From contig CAMARC010000003.1 of NCBI GenBank assembly GCA_945860405.1, positions 1-41,414 of the forward strand: a DNA stretch of 41,414 nucleotides. Direction: 5' to 3'. The position numbers and the translations under genes were made by a program. The notes beneath the pieces were generated by a model. That model saw nothing but the letters and a program-made list of their open reading frames with translations. It did no database searches and was not told the origin of the DNA. This document shows, piece after piece, positions 1 through 10,581 of the stretch. The DNA is from Candidatus Kuenenia stuttgartensis. Its GTDB lineage: Bacteria; Planctomycetota; Planctomycetia; Pirellulales; UBA1268. The number at the start of each line of letters is the position of its first letter. The stretch's first letter is position 1.

Positions 1-1
1 C

Positions 2-1024
2 TTCGTCCTCCCGATGGCGATCGAACGTCATGTGACGATCCGCGTCCGCCCACGGGGCGACCGGTTGGCGGTGCTACGGACGCAACGGGACCGTCGGCCG
101 GTGACGCTCGACCTCACCGAGACGATCCATCCGGTGGGGCGGAGTTGGTCGAATTATGTCCGCGGCGTGATCGAGGGCTACCGACGGATCGGATTTGCGA
201 TCCCCGGTTTCGACGCCGAGATCACCGCTACCCTGCCGGCCGGGGCCGGATTGAGCTCGAGCGCCGCTGTCGAGGTGGCGACGGCGACCGTCGTGGAGAC
301 GCTCTGCGGCCGGAGTCTGCCCCGAGCGGAGAAGGCAATCCTCTGCCAGCGGGCCGAGCACGAGTTTGCCGGTGTCCCCTGCGGGATCATGGATCAATTC
401 GCCGTCTGCTTCGGGAAGGCTGGCCACGCGCTCGAGCTCGATTGCCGATCACGCGAGGTGGTGGCGGTGCCGATCGACGCCGCCGTCCGCGTCCTCGTCT
501 TCGACAGCGGCGTGAAGCACTCCCTGGCTGATGGGGAATACGCCAAGCGTCGGGCCGAGTGCGTTTCCGCTGCGCGAGGCCTGGGCGTCGGTTCGCTCCG
601 CGACGTCACGGCAGCGGATCTCGAGGCCGCCGCGGGGCGGCTCCCCACCACGGAGTTTGCCCGGGCGCGGCATGTCGTCGGCGAGATCGCCCGCGTGCCT
701 GCGTTCGTCGCGGCGCTCGCCGATCGCAATTGGGACAGTGCCGGCCGGCTGATGGGAGAGAGCCACCGGTCGCTGTCCGTCGATTACGCCGTCTCTTGTG
801 GGGAACTCGACCGGATCGTGGCACTCGCGGCGGGTGTCCCCGGGATCATCGGCTGCCGGATGACCGGCGGTGGCTTCGGCGGCAGTGCCGTGGCGCTGGT
901 GGAAGCGGACGGGGCGGAGGAAACGGGGCGCGTTCTCCACGCCGCCTACCGGGACGCCACCGGCATCGATGCCGCTTGGTTTCTCACCGCCGCCGGGGCA
1001 GGGCCGAGCGTGGCGATGGAATGA
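2..1024 (+). CDS. galK: Galactokinase (GHMP kinase), 5' end truncated by window start
   Basis: Open frame runs into the window edge (FVLPMAIERH). GHMP ATP-binding motif LPAGAGLSSSAAVEVA, GIMDQFAV, and C-terminal GCRMTGGGFGGSAVALV are typical of GalK. Confidence 0.93.
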   Translation, partial: FVLPMAIERHVTIRVRPRGDRLAVLRTQRDRRPVTLDLTETIHPVGRSWSNYVRGVIEGYRRIGFAIPGFDAEITATLPAGAGLSSSAAVEVATATVVETLCGRSLPRAEKAILCQRAEHEFAGVPCGIMDQFAVCFGKAGHALELDCRSREVVAVPIDAAVRVLVFDSGVKHSLADGEYAKRRAECVSAARGLGVGSLRDVTAADLEAAAGRLPTTEFARARHVVGEIARVPAFVAALADRNWDSAGRLMGESHRSLSVDYAVSCGELDRIVALAAGVPGIIGCRMTGGGFGGSAVALVEADGAEETGRVLHAAYRDATGIDAAWFLTAAGAGPSVAME

Positions 1025-1043
1025 GCGGGAACCAGGGGGCAAG

Positions 1044-3386
1044 TCAGCCCTCCCGCGCCTTTCCGAAGAGAACCGCTTCCACCGCCTCGGCGTGAAGAAT
1101 GAGGCGGCCAACGAGTTGCCATCCGAGCCAAGGGAAAAGATTTGCCACCTGACTTGCCGCCGTGATCACCGCATCGGGAGTATCAGCCAACACCTCCTCC
1201 GGGACGAGATACCGTCCGATCGTCATCGTCCGGTTGGCGTGATAGAGGGGGTAGGGCTCCTCGAGGAGCGGCGTGCGGATAGCCTGAATCGCGGCAGTCG
1301 TGCGGGTGAGGAGATCGCCGAATGCCTTGTGGGCCGCATTGTCGAGCTCGTGCTCGGCGAGATAGCCGAGCCAGAACTCGAGCGCCGTGACGTTGCCCGA
1401 CACGGTAATCCACTCCGTCTGCCGGGCCGTCAAGGCGACAAGAGCGCGCGAGAGCCGGACCACATCGGCCCTCCGGTCAACGGCTTCCGGGAGTTTTTCC
1501 TCGGCCTCCGGTGAGGCAAGCCAGCCGAGGGCTGCGCGGAGGCGCTGATCGACGAGCCTGCGGCGTTCCAGCAGCGGAGCCGAACGCGTGCGGAAGTCGT
1601 CCCAGGTCTCCTGCCGGAATTGCTCGACGTCGACGATCGAATGGAAGCTCATCCCCATGTGCGTGTCGTCAAAACGCTGCCCTGTTCCCACGATCGATTC
1701 GACGAGGTAGGTGTGCCGATGCTTGGCGAGGGGCGAGCAGATTTCACGGATGGCCTCCGCGGGTTGAGGGGGCGACCGCCCCAGGGCCGCGCGCGTGCCC
1801 TGCAGGGAGGCGCGGCATTCCTCGGCGGTCCGCCCCGATGGTCCGCGTGCCCCGGGGAACGGCAGGTGTGGGATGAGATCGCCCCCCAGCCAACGGTCGG
1901 CTGCATCCCGGGCGGTCTTCTCGGCCTGTTGCTGCGAGAGGAGAGTGGACACTGGCCGCAACTGCTCCAGTGAGACCTTTCCCGGGAGGGCCTCGGTGTA
2001 CCTTGCCAGGGAGAGCGTCCGACAGACTCGCGGGAAGTCGGCAAACAGGCGCGACGCTGGTTCCGCACAGGCGAGCACCGGCTCCGCCCCGTCGGCTGCG
2101 GCCCGGGCGATCCGCTCCCGGTCGGCGGGGTGGGTGGCGAAGAGCGCGGTCTTCTCCTCGGCCGCCGATTTCTCGATGCTTTGCTGCTCCTCGGTGGAGA
2201 GGTTGTGGGAGCACTCGACGACGAGATCGGGCACGCTGTCGGCGAGGACCCCTTCGAACCAACTCTCCTGGAGGAGTTGCCAGGCTTTCTGCTCGGCGAC
2301 CGAGAGCCGCGGAAGGCAGCGGAACGTGTCGGCGACGATCTTTCCGCCGACGAGCCTGGTCTGGTGGAGGTCGGCGTCGTATTCCATCTGCCTGGAGAGG
2401 TGACAGGAGAGGGCATGAGCGACCCACATCAGGCCGAAGAGGATCCGGCGCGTGAGCCAGATGCCCCATCGCGCGAGGCAGAAGATCATGCCGATCCACA
2501 AACCGCTCCCCTTCTCCCACTCCTGGAGCCATACGTCCCACGCGTCGCGTTGCCAGACGACGCGGGCAAACCAGCCGTTGATGCGGTGGATGAGGGCGCC
2601 GAAGCCCATCCCGGCGCTCTGGGTGAAGTGGCCGAATTCATGTGCGAGGACGCCGGCAAACTGCTCGACCGACATCCCTGCCGCGAGTGGCAGACCGATC
2701 GTCAACACCAAGTCGTTGCGCGCGAGACTCGCCAGGCCGCGCCGGTAGGACGCCGAGGCGTTGACTTGCAGATCAATGTCGATCCGCTTCGGCAGTGGGG
2801 CTCCGACCGCCGCACAGATCCGGTTCACGAAGGCAAAGAGCGTCGGCTCGTCCTCGGGGCGGAGGGAGTGGGGCTCGGCGTCCTTTGGCCGGCGTGCCAG
2901 GAGTGGCTTCACCATGAAGGCCACGAGGACAGCGCCGATGACTGCCGGGGCGACGTAGGCCAAAACCGGCATGGCAGCGGCTTTCCCGCGGAGCTTGTGA
3001 TCGGTGAGCATCCCGACGTTATGCACCAGATGCCACCACACTCCCCAGCCGACGCCGAGGATCATTGTCAGGTAGATCATCGGCAGGAGGATCATCACCA
3101 CCCCGACCAGCGTCAGGGAGAGACGGTAGCCGAGCGTCGTCCCCACCGGACGGATATTGCCGGTGACCAGGGCCACCGCCTCGGCTGGGGAGAGTGGGCC
3201 TGCCGGCAGCGGCGGAGGCTTCGGCGGCTGGGCCGCTTGGGAGGAGTTGGCTGCCATCTGCCCGTCGCTCCGAGCGTCGACGCGGAAGGGAGTGGTGCAC
3301 TTCGGGCACTTCACGGACTTTCCCGCCAACTCGTCCTTGGCCCGTCCGGACCAGGCACACTTCGGGCATCTGACGCCGATCGACAT
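1044..3386 (-). CDS. M48 family metallopeptidase with N-terminal MJ0042-type zinc ribbon and transmembrane segments
   Basis: HExxH motif VLAHEFGHFTQSAGMG; N-terminal VRCPKCAW...KCPKC two-Cys-pair ribbon; hydrophobic helices between. ORF opens at 3401; ATG at 3386 (MSIGVRCPKC) is the likelier start. Confidence 0.88.
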   Translation of the reverse strand: MSIGVRCPKCAWSGRAKDELAGKSVKCPKCTTPFRVDARSDGQMAANSSQAAQPPKPPPLPAGPLSPAEAVALVTGNIRPVGTTLGYRLSLTLVGVVMILLPMIYLTMILGVGWGVWWHLVHNVGMLTDHKLRGKAAAMPVLAYVAPAVIGAVLVAFMVKPLLARRPKDAEPHSLRPEDEPTLFAFVNRICAAVGAPLPKRIDIDLQVNASASYRRGLASLARNDLVLTIGLPLAAGMSVEQFAGVLAHEFGHFTQSAGMGFGALIHRINGWFARVVWQRDAWDVWLQEWEKGSGLWIGMIFCLARWGIWLTRRILFGLMWVAHALSCHLSRQMEYDADLHQTRLVGGKIVADTFRCLPRLSVAEQKAWQLLQESWFEGVLADSVPDLVVECSHNLSTEEQQSIEKSAAEEKTALFATHPADRERIARAAADGAEPVLACAEPASRLFADFPRVCRTLSLARYTEALPGKVSLEQLRPVSTLLSQQQAEKTARDAADRWLGGDLIPHLPFPGARGPSGRTAEECRASLQGTRAALGRSPPQPAEAIREICSPLAKHRHTYLVESIVGTGQRFDDTHMGMSFHSIVDVEQFRQETWDDFRTRSAPLLERRRLVDQRLRAALGWLASPEAEEKLPEAVDRRADVVRLSRALVALTARQTEWITVSGNVTALEFWLGYLAEHELDNAAHKAFGDLLTRTTAAIQAIRTPLLEEPYPLYHANRTMTIGRYLVPEEVLADTPDAVITAASQVANLFPWLGWQLVGRLILHAEAVEAVLFGKAREG

Positions 3387-3568
3387 GTGGTTGCCCTCCA
3401 CTCGGAACGTTTCCCCCTCCGGCGAAGTATATCGATCGCTGCCCCGATTCTCCCGGCGGCACGACCGGCGCGTCGGGAGTATTCTGGGGAGGTCGCCTGC
3501 CCAGCCATGGGATCACAGGCCGGGGAAGCGATCCCCAACACCGAATCTCGACGCGCGGAGGTGCTGCC

Positions 3569-4960
3569 ATGGGAATGATGGGAATTCGAACCGATCGTTT
3601 GAAGACGGGCATTCCGCTGCGGACGCATGCCGGGGTGGCAGCCGTGCTCATCCTTTTCGCCGGCTGCGGTGGGACGACGCCTCCTAACGCGGCCAAGCCG
3701 GCAGCCCAGACCGCCGTCGAGCCGCGTCCGGTGTCGATCGCGCCGGAGGCGCGCGAGGTGATCGAGCGGATGGCGAAGTTCTTCGGCGCCAGGAAGGGCT
3801 TCACGCTGCGGCAGGTGAGTACCACGACGGTCTCTGACGAGGCCGCCAAGAAGCTCGCCGGAGCGATGACGCACGCGGTGCGTGTCGAACGGCCTCATCG
3901 ACTGGCCGTGGTCCTCACCGGCGACCAGCCGGGGAGCGGCGCGGTGATCAGCGACGGTGAGGCACTCGTCATCCACCAAAAGCAGAAGGACGCCAACCGT
4001 TACGAGTCGTCGCCGGCTCCCGCCACCCTTTCTGAACTCGTCGACAATCCCCATCTCCGCACGATGCTCGCCGTCGGCGGGGCCGACGTGATCACAAAGG
4101 CGGTGCTCGCCGAGGATCTGTCCGCCGCCTTGCTCGAGGGGGTGCAGGAGCTCTCGGTGGCCGGCTCCGAGGAGGTCGATGGCCGGCCGTGCACGCACCT
4201 CGTGGCCCGGACCGACTCGGGGAATTGGGACGTATGGGTGGCGACCGGCGATGAACCCGTGCCGGTGAAGTTCGTGCCTGCCATCGGCCAGCTTTTCTTC
4301 GGTGGCACAAACGTCGACCTCTCATCGACGGTGATGTTCGACCAATGGCGGTTCGATCCGGCCTGCGAGGCTGCCGACTTCGCCTTCGTGCCTGAGGAGG
4401 GCTGGGAAAAGGTCGAGTCGCTCTCCGGCTTTGCCGAACAGGCCCGTCGCGAACGGCTCGCCGCCGCCCGGCCATCGATCCACCCCACCGTCGGGTTTCC
4501 CGGCACGCCGCTCTCGCTGGTCGGGGCGGACGGCTCCCGTTTCGATCCCGCGATGCAGAAGGACAAGATCGTCGTGCTCGACTTCTGGGCTTCGTGGTGC
4601 GGCCCGTGCCGTGCCACGCTCCCGGTTGTCGCGCAGATCTGCAACGAGTATGCCGACAAGGGGATCGTGTTTCGCGCCGTCAACGTCAAGGAGGATCCGG
4701 AGACGATTCGTACGTTCCTCGCCGAGGAGCCGATCGATGCCGCGGTGGTCATGGACACCGAAGGCAAAGCTTCGGCGGCGTATCGGGTCGAGGCGATCCC
4801 GCACACGGTGATCATCGGTCGGGACGGGATCGTTCAGGCCGTCCACGTCGGCGCGGCCGAGGGGATGGAAGCGAAGCTCCGCAAGCAACTCGACGCTCTG
4901 CTCGAGGGGAAATCGCTGGCGCCGAAGGGGGGCAACCAGGCCCGCGCGGAGCCGCTGTGA
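3569..4960 (+). CDS. Secreted DUF2092-like domain + TlpA-type thioredoxin fold protein
   Basis: Lipobox-like segment ILFAGCGG; DUF2092-like middle region (EVIERMAKFFGARKGFTLRQVSTTTVSD...); thioredoxin motif VLDFWASWCGPCRATLPVV. Confidence 0.85.
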   Translation: MGMMGIRTDRLKTGIPLRTHAGVAAVLILFAGCGGTTPPNAAKPAAQTAVEPRPVSIAPEAREVIERMAKFFGARKGFTLRQVSTTTVSDEAAKKLAGAMTHAVRVERPHRLAVVLTGDQPGSGAVISDGEALVIHQKQKDANRYESSPAPATLSELVDNPHLRTMLAVGGADVITKAVLAEDLSAALLEGVQELSVAGSEEVDGRPCTHLVARTDSGNWDVWVATGDEPVPVKFVPAIGQLFFGGTNVDLSSTVMFDQWRFDPACEAADFAFVPEEGWEKVESLSGFAEQARRERLAAARPSIHPTVGFPGTPLSLVGADGSRFDPAMQKDKIVVLDFWASWCGPCRATLPVVAQICNEYADKGIVFRAVNVKEDPETIRTFLAEEPIDAAVVMDTEGKASAAYRVEAIPHTVIIGRDGIVQAVHVGAAEGMEAKLRKQLDALLEGKSLAPKGGNQARAEPL

Positions 4961-5045
4961 ACGCTCGATGCTTCCGGGACCCGAACGGGCCTGCAAGAGC
5001 GCCTTGCCGGGCGTCCGGAAGGATCGCGACGACTGCGACTGGAGA

Positions 5046-5444
5046 TCAGTTGGCGCGCTCGAGCCGGAAGACCCCGTTGTCCTTCTTCGAGGTGTAGCGA
5101 GCCTCGAATCGACAGGCGTCGGCTTCAGCCCGGTAGCAGAATGTCCCGAACATCCGGCCGAGCCAAGAACTCCCCGCCAAGATCACCCCGTCGCCGCCGT
5201 CCTCGATGACCCGGAGGGTGACGGAGTACCTGAAGGGTAGGATCTTGAAGAAGCGACCGGAGAAGTCGACCGCCCAGCGTCCCTCGCCACAGGGCCGGAA
5301 CGTGGCCCGGAGGGGGCCAGCGTGACCGGTGGACGTGCTTTCCCAGCTTCCAGACCACGATCCCGACAGATCGACCGCGCGGGCCGGCGTGGCGACGGAC
5401 AGGAGGAGGGCAAGCGCCAACGGGGCGATGAGGCGGGGGAACAT
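5046..5444 (-). CDS. Small secreted hypothetical protein
   Basis: N-terminal signal peptide MFPRLIAPLALALLLSVATPARAVDLSG; short beta-rich protein. Start chosen at 5444 inside ORF 5046..5510. Confidence 0.6.
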   Translation of the reverse strand: MFPRLIAPLALALLLSVATPARAVDLSGSWSGSWESTSTGHAGPLRATFRPCGEGRWAVDFSGRFFKILPFRYSVTLRVIEDGGDGVILAGSSWLGRMFGTFCYRAEADACRFEARYTSKKDNGVFRLERAN

Positions 5445-5638
5445 CGATTCCGGCTCCTGAGGCTGGGACAAGAGGCCTGCCGAGTTTGATTCGCCCTTGC
5501 GGGGATGCAAGCGGCGGAGAGGGGATGACGGGGGGCGATTCCAGGGCGATCATGGAGGAAAACCACCGAAACGTTGACCTTCATCGAACCCGGGGGTAGT
5601 CCTCGACGTAGAAGGTCCCACCCGCCGGAGGCTCTGCC

Positions 5639-7552
5639 ATGTTTTCCCGCTTTCCCTTTACCCTCCGCCGGTTCTCCCTGCCGCGGCCGGCTCGGTCCGG
5701 GAAATCCCGCTTCGGCCGTCGAAGCCTCCGCAAGCGTCCGGGGCACTGGGAAACCCTCGGCGTGGGGATGCATGGGACGGAGATGCTCGAGCAGAGGATG
5801 ATGCTCGCCGCCGATCTCGTTTTGTCCTTCAACGATGCCGATGCCTGGTATGCGCCGGCCACTCAGACGTCCTACGCGCTCACCGTCTCCAACATCGGCA
5901 CCGACACCGCTCAAAACGCCGTCCTCACGACCGCGCTGGGGAGCCAGATCTCCGGGGCTGTCTGGTCGGCGGCCTATCAGAACGGGGGCGTCGGCCCCCT
6001 CTCCGGCGCTGGTGGGCCCTCCGGCACGCTCACGCTTCCAGCAGGGGCGAGCGTCACCTTCAGCGTCACCGCCCAGGTCGCAGCCGACGAGACCGGGGCC
6101 CTTGTCACCGCGGCGAGCGTTTCAGGGGGAGGCGACACGACCCCGGCCAACAACGCCGCGACCTCGACGCTCAAGTTCGTCCGGGCATCGATTGCCGTCA
6201 CGGATGATATTGGTTGGTCGAGCACGTCGAAGGTGCGCCTCGTGGAGCCGGCGACCGGAGCCGAGATCGCCTCTGCCAATGCCTTCGAGGCGGGGTTCAA
6301 GGGGGGCGTGCGCACGGCCCTGGGGGATCTCGATGGTGACGGTAAGCGCGAGGTTGTTGCGGTCTCCGGTCATGGCCGGGCCGCGGAAGTGCTTGTCTTC
6401 AAGCAGCAGATCGACGATGCCGGCAAGGTGACGCTCGTCAAGGATCCGGCCTACACCATCCAGCCGTTTGGCGCTTCGTATCGTCGGGGCCTCCAAGTGG
6501 CTGTCGGTGACTTCGACGGTAACGGCACCGCTGACATCGCCGTCGCCAAGGCATTCGGGAAGGGGGATGTGAAGGTCTACACCTCGACGCTCTCCGCCAC
6601 CCAGCCGCTCACCCTCTACCGCTCGTTCACCCCCACGATCGCCGGTTCAGTCGCTGGTGTCCGGCTGGCGGCAGGGGACTTCGGAACGTTCACGTCGGGG
6701 GCCACGACCGATGCCACGAAGGCCGATAATCGGCAGGAACTCGTCATCGCCAGTACTTCCGGCGTCAAGCCGACGGTGCAGGTGGTTGATCTCTCCGGGA
6801 CTACCGAGAAGGTGGTGAAAACGGTGTCTCCCTTCACGGCGGCCTTCAAGGGCGGACTGCACGTTGTGGCGGCCCGCTTCAACGCCGACGCGGTGGCCGA
6901 TCTGGTCGTCGCCCCGGATGGCGGCGGAACGTCAAAGATCCAGGTTTACGACGGCAAGGTGGGGGGCGCCGCCACCCCGCTCTCGGAGTTTTCCGCCTAC
7001 GGCGATCTCGCCTCGAAGCCGGTCGGCGTGACGGTGGCGGCCATCGACACCGACGGCGACGGCCGCATCGATCAGATGATCACCAATCAGAGCCGCGTCG
7101 CCGTCGGGACCGAGCGGGTGTTCGACTACGACGCCACGAAGAACGTCTGGACCAAGTCAGCGGAAAACACCGGGGTGTCCCGATCTCCGCTCGTCGCGGC
7201 ACCGATAGCCCCCCTCCCCTATGAGGGGATGGTGACGACGGCCAGCGGGCTGGTCTACCGCGATATCGTTGTCGGCACTGGGAAAAAGCCGACGTCGCCG
7301 ACGTCGACGGTCAGGGTGAACTACACCGGCTGGCTGCCCGACGGCACCCGGTTCGATGGCAACAGCGGAGTCACTTTTGGCCTCAATCAAGTGATCAAAG
7401 GCTGGACCGAAGCGCTGTCCACCATGAACGAAGGGAGCCGTCGCCTGCTTGTCATCCCGGCTGACCTCGCCTACGGTGCTGCCGGCAGCCCGCCCAAGAT
7501 CGGGCCAAACGCCACGCTCGTCTTCGACGTCGAGTTGCTTTCGACGACCTGA
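5639..7552 (+). CDS. LEPR-xLL-type surface protein with DUF11-like and FG-GAP-like repeats and C-terminal FKBP-type peptidyl-prolyl isomerase domain
   Basis: RBS ggagg before ATG; basic N-terminus followed by [15 protein letters not shown]-like segments ([35 protein letters not shown]); C-terminus [16 protein letters not shown]...[16 protein letters not shown]...[26 protein letters not shown] is an FKBP signature. Confidence 0.87.
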   Translation: MFSRFPFTLRRFSLPRPARSGKSRFGRRSLRKRPGHWETLGVGMHGTEMLEQRMMLAADLVLSFNDADAWYAPATQTSYALTVSNIGTDTAQNAVLTTALGSQISGAVWSAAYQNGGVGPLSGAGGPSGTLTLPAGASVTFSVTAQVAADETGALVTAASVSGGGDTTPANNAATSTLKFVRASIAVTDDIGWSSTSKVRLVEPATGAEIASANAFEAGFKGGVRTALGDLDGDGKREVVAVSGHGRAAEVLVFKQQIDDAGKVTLVKDPAYTIQPFGASYRRGLQVAVGDFDGNGTADIAVAKAFGKGDVKVYTSTLSATQPLTLYRSFTPTIAGSVAGVRLAAGDFGTFTSGATTDATKADNRQELVIASTSGVKPTVQVVDLSGTTEKVVKTVSPFTAAFKGGLHVVAARFNADAVADLVVAPDGGGTSKIQVYDGKVGGAATPLSEFSAYGDLASKPVGVTVAAIDTDGDGRIDQMITNQSRVAVGTERVFDYDATKNVWTKSAENTGVSRSPLVAAPIAPLPYEGMVTTASGLVYRDIVVGTGKKPTSPTSTVRVNYTGWLPDGTRFDGNSGVTFGLNQVIKGWTEALSTMNEGSRRLLVIPADLAYGAAGSPPKIGPNATLVFDVELLSTT

Positions 7553-7571
7553 TCGGGGTTGTCGAAGCCCA

Positions 7572-8768
7572 CTACCAGCGGGCTTCAAGGCCCGCATTGG
7601 CACCCGACAGGAAAAGACTGCCGGTGTTGTCGATGGCGGTCGACGGAGAGGTGCTTGCCGAGAAGTTGTATTGGTCGGGGGCGAGCGCCACGCCGGTGAG
7701 CCAAAGCAGGTTGTAGCCGAACCGGAATCCCCAGGTGTCGTCGATCCGCCAGATCCCTGACAGGTTGGCATCGGCGATCATGCCCATGCCCCCCTTCCAG
7801 GACGAACCGGTGGGGCGGAACGGGTCGAGCGGGGCGAGCTGGTCCTGGAACGACTGGGTCTGGGAGAGCGACGTCCCGGCGAGCCCGACCTTGATCCAGC
7901 TCTCGAGGGCCCACTCCTGGAACTCCATCCTCCCGCGAACGCCGACCTGGCCGGCAAACAGGTTTGAGGAGGTGTGAGCCGTGTAGGTGTTCGCCGCCGG
8001 GGCACCGGACGGCGTGAAGCCGAGGATGCCGACGTCGTCGAGCCCGGCCCAGCGGAAGCCGGTGATCCAGTCGAGGTGGCCACCGTCGTACCAATTCACC
8101 CGCTGCGATGGACGTTGGGAGCGGGGATTCCAGCCGCCGTCGAACTGGTGGAAGACGATGTTGGCATCGGCCGACTGCAGCGCCGTGATCCCGGTGAAGT
8201 CGCCCTGGGAACCGTTCTGCATCGCTGTCGATGCGGAGCCGAGCGCGCCGGGGGCTTGGAGGAGGGCGTTGGGGCTCTCCATGCGGGCCCGGGAGTACAT
8301 GTTCCACAAGCCGAGGTAGCCGGTTTCCCAGCCGATGCCGTCGCAGCCGTAATCGCCATAGAGGAGGCGGACGCCGGGGGCCACCGTGCTCTGCAGCATG
8401 TTCGTCTGCAGGGCCGTGAACTGGGGAGTCACGTTCTCCACGACCAGCGGGCCATCTTTGAGAGCGTTGTTGCGCTGCATGGCCAAGGCATCGAAGACGA
8501 AATAGCGCTGGGGATCGGTGGAGGCGCCGACCAGCGGGCCCGAAAAGACTTCGGTTGGGGACTCGACGGCGGTTTGAGTTCGGGGCGGGGGCGCCTCGGC
8601 GGCCGGCAAGATGTCGGCCGGCACCGGCGGGACGTCGCCGGGGAGTTCGAGTCCGCCTTCCGGGGCCGCGCCTGCCGCCTGGATGGCATGGAGGCAAAGG
8701 CACGCCATCATCGAGAGGAAAAAGCCCCCCGGGAGCATGCCGCGTGTCACGGAAGAGGATGTGCGCAT
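7572..8768 (-). CDS. Outer-membrane beta-barrel protein, BBP7-like family
   Basis: Signal peptide; GYLGLWNMYSR, aromatic-terminated beta-strand pattern (SGIWRIDDTWGFRFGYNLLWLTGVALAPDQ), C-terminal ...NAGLEARW ending in an aromatic residue. Confidence 0.65.
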   Translation of the reverse strand: MRTSSSVTRGMLPGGFFLSMMACLCLHAIQAAGAAPEGGLELPGDVPPVPADILPAAEAPPPRTQTAVESPTEVFSGPLVGASTDPQRYFVFDALAMQRNNALKDGPLVVENVTPQFTALQTNMLQSTVAPGVRLLYGDYGCDGIGWETGYLGLWNMYSRARMESPNALLQAPGALGSASTAMQNGSQGDFTGITALQSADANIVFHQFDGGWNPRSQRPSQRVNWYDGGHLDWITGFRWAGLDDVGILGFTPSGAPAANTYTAHTSSNLFAGQVGVRGRMEFQEWALESWIKVGLAGTSLSQTQSFQDQLAPLDPFRPTGSSWKGGMGMIADANLSGIWRIDDTWGFRFGYNLLWLTGVALAPDQYNFSASTSPSTAIDNTGSLFLSGANAGLEARW

Positions 8769-8956
8769 CGAAAGTCCGTCGCGATCGGTGGATCCGGAAC
8801 GACCCGTGTCTCCGGTCTATTCGGCACACTCCGCGCAGGGCATGAGAATCGCGATCGAACATCCCACCGACCGGCAGGCTGCCGAAACTGCGGGGTTTTC
8901 GCGGCCGGATGCGAGGCCAGCGGGGATGGACAGGAAGTTTGGGGCGACAGTGGCGA

Positions 8957-10525
8957 TCACCCCTCCCGGATGACGATTCCCTGCTCCTCGAGGATCGGGA
9001 GGACGTTGACGCGGAAACCCTCGCAGGCCGAGGCGAGCCGGCTGCGCCGTTCAGCGGGATCGGTGATCGGCTTTCCCTCGTGGTTGATTACGCGCTCGTA
9101 CTTAGTCATCAAAGCGTCGACCCCTATCGCCAGGTCGTCGCAGCCTCCGTCGAGCCAGGCGGTGAGAATCGCGGCGTCGAGATCCCCGATCGTGATCGCT
9201 GATCCACTGGTGGCACTGGCCAACGGAACGCCACGACCACCAAACATTTCGCCGGCCAAAATCGCCCGGTTGAAGGCTGACGGCATGGCGATCCGTTTTG
9301 CCGCGACGGTGCGGTCGATCTCGAGGAATGGTCCGGACGAAACCTCGAACAACTGCATCCCGACCCCGGCATCGACGGCCTTGGCGATCTCGAGATCGGT
9401 CGACGACGACAGCCGTGGGTCGGCGATGATCTCCGACATCCGCATGCCACGGCCGGCGAGCATGTCGAGGAGCGTGCCGTACAGGCCACCGTCGACGGTG
9501 GAGTTCACCACGCCGAGATTGACGGTGATCGGCAATTGCACGCCCGGCTTGGGATTGCGGTACCAGAGATCATCGGCCGTGCGGAGACGCGCGGCGACGT
9601 CGGGAAGGAAGGTTGGCTGCTTTCCGTACACGTCCCATCGGAACATCGTGTTGGCGCAGAAGTCCTTATGGGCCTCGGTCACGAGCCGATTGGTCGTGGT
9701 GCGGAAGAGGTCGTGGAACACCGGCGCGACGCACAGATCCCAGAAGTTCGTGTGCACCGGGAGGCTGCCAACGAAGCTCAGGCCGGCCTCCGCGAACTGG
9801 CCGGCGACCTCGGCAAAATAGAAGCTCGTCCAATGTTCGTTGAGGTATTCGTGGGCCAGGTAGCGGGGGTCCTGGCCGCGGATCGTGTCGACGTAGGCCG
9901 CGGCGTTGGGGTTATCGACGAAGTACTTCGCCTTCTGATCCCGCATGTAGGCGAGGTAGTTGACGGCGTCGCGGGCCCGCTGAACGCTGTCTCCCTGCCG
10001 CAGGGCGGCGTACTGCCGGAGAATGCCGCGGATCGGCTGGAGATGGGCCCATCCCGGCATGGCGTTGTAGCTCAGCAGGAGGAGCCCGCCAGGGGCGAGC
10101 CGCTCGGAGGCGATGCGGAGGATGTCGGTGCGGACATCGGGCGCGACCCAACTCCACACGCCGTGGAGCGTGATGAAGTCGAAGTCGCGGAGATCGTCGG
10201 GGAGCTGGGAGAAGTCGGAGGTGACGATCTGGGCATTGGAGAGCCCGCCGACCTCGATGTCGCGGGCGATCTGAGCCGTGTGCTGCGGATTGAGGTCGAC
10301 GCCGACGAACGAGCCCCTGGGGTTGGCAGCGGCAAGCGTTGTCAGCGTTCGGCCCAGGCCGCAGCCGAGCTCCAGATACTTGAAGCCATCCGCAACCGCG
10401 GGGGGCTTGATGCGGTTGAGGATCGCGACATGACGCAGCGCTTTGGGGGCGAGGTGTGGGTAGAAGCCCGGGACGTAGGCGACATCCGTGACATACCCGG
10501 CCGAGTTGGGGGCGGACACCAGCAA
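8957..10525 (-). CDS. Class I SAM-dependent methyltransferase with methyltransferase regulatory domain (PKMT-like)
   Basis: SAM motif YLELGCGLGRTLTTLAAANPRGSFVGVDLNPQH; DFITLHGVWSWV; long C-terminal region typical of methyltransferase-regulatory-domain proteins. Confidence 0.82.
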   Translation of the reverse strand: MLVSAPNSAGYVTDVAYVPGFYPHLAPKALRHVAILNRIKPPAVADGFKYLELGCGLGRTLTTLAAANPRGSFVGVDLNPQHTAQIARDIEVGGLSNAQIVTSDFSQLPDDLRDFDFITLHGVWSWVAPDVRTDILRIASERLAPGGLLLLSYNAMPGWAHLQPIRGILRQYAALRQGDSVQRARDAVNYLAYMRDQKAKYFVDNPNAAAYVDTIRGQDPRYLAHEYLNEHWTSFYFAEVAGQFAEAGLSFVGSLPVHTNFWDLCVAPVFHDLFRTTTNRLVTEAHKDFCANTMFRWDVYGKQPTFLPDVAARLRTADDLWYRNPKPGVQLPITVNLGVVNSTVDGGLYGTLLDMLAGRGMRMSEIIADPRLSSSTDLEIAKAVDAGVGMQLFEVSSGPFLEIDRTVAAKRIAMPSAFNRAILAGEMFGGRGVPLASATSGSAITIGDLDAAILTAWLDGGCDDLAIGVDALMTKYERVINHEGKPITDPAERRSRLASACEGFRVNVLPILEEQGIVIREG

Positions 10526-10581
10526 GCTCCAGCAAAAAGGGAGGGGCAGCCGTGGGGATGTCCCGCGGCACGAAAGCGCGA

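Noticed and set aside
2130-3578. 482-aa plus-strand ORF antisense to the M48 peptidase
   Set aside because: High-GC antisense artefact; no domain, and the M48 frame on the minus strand has clear motifs.
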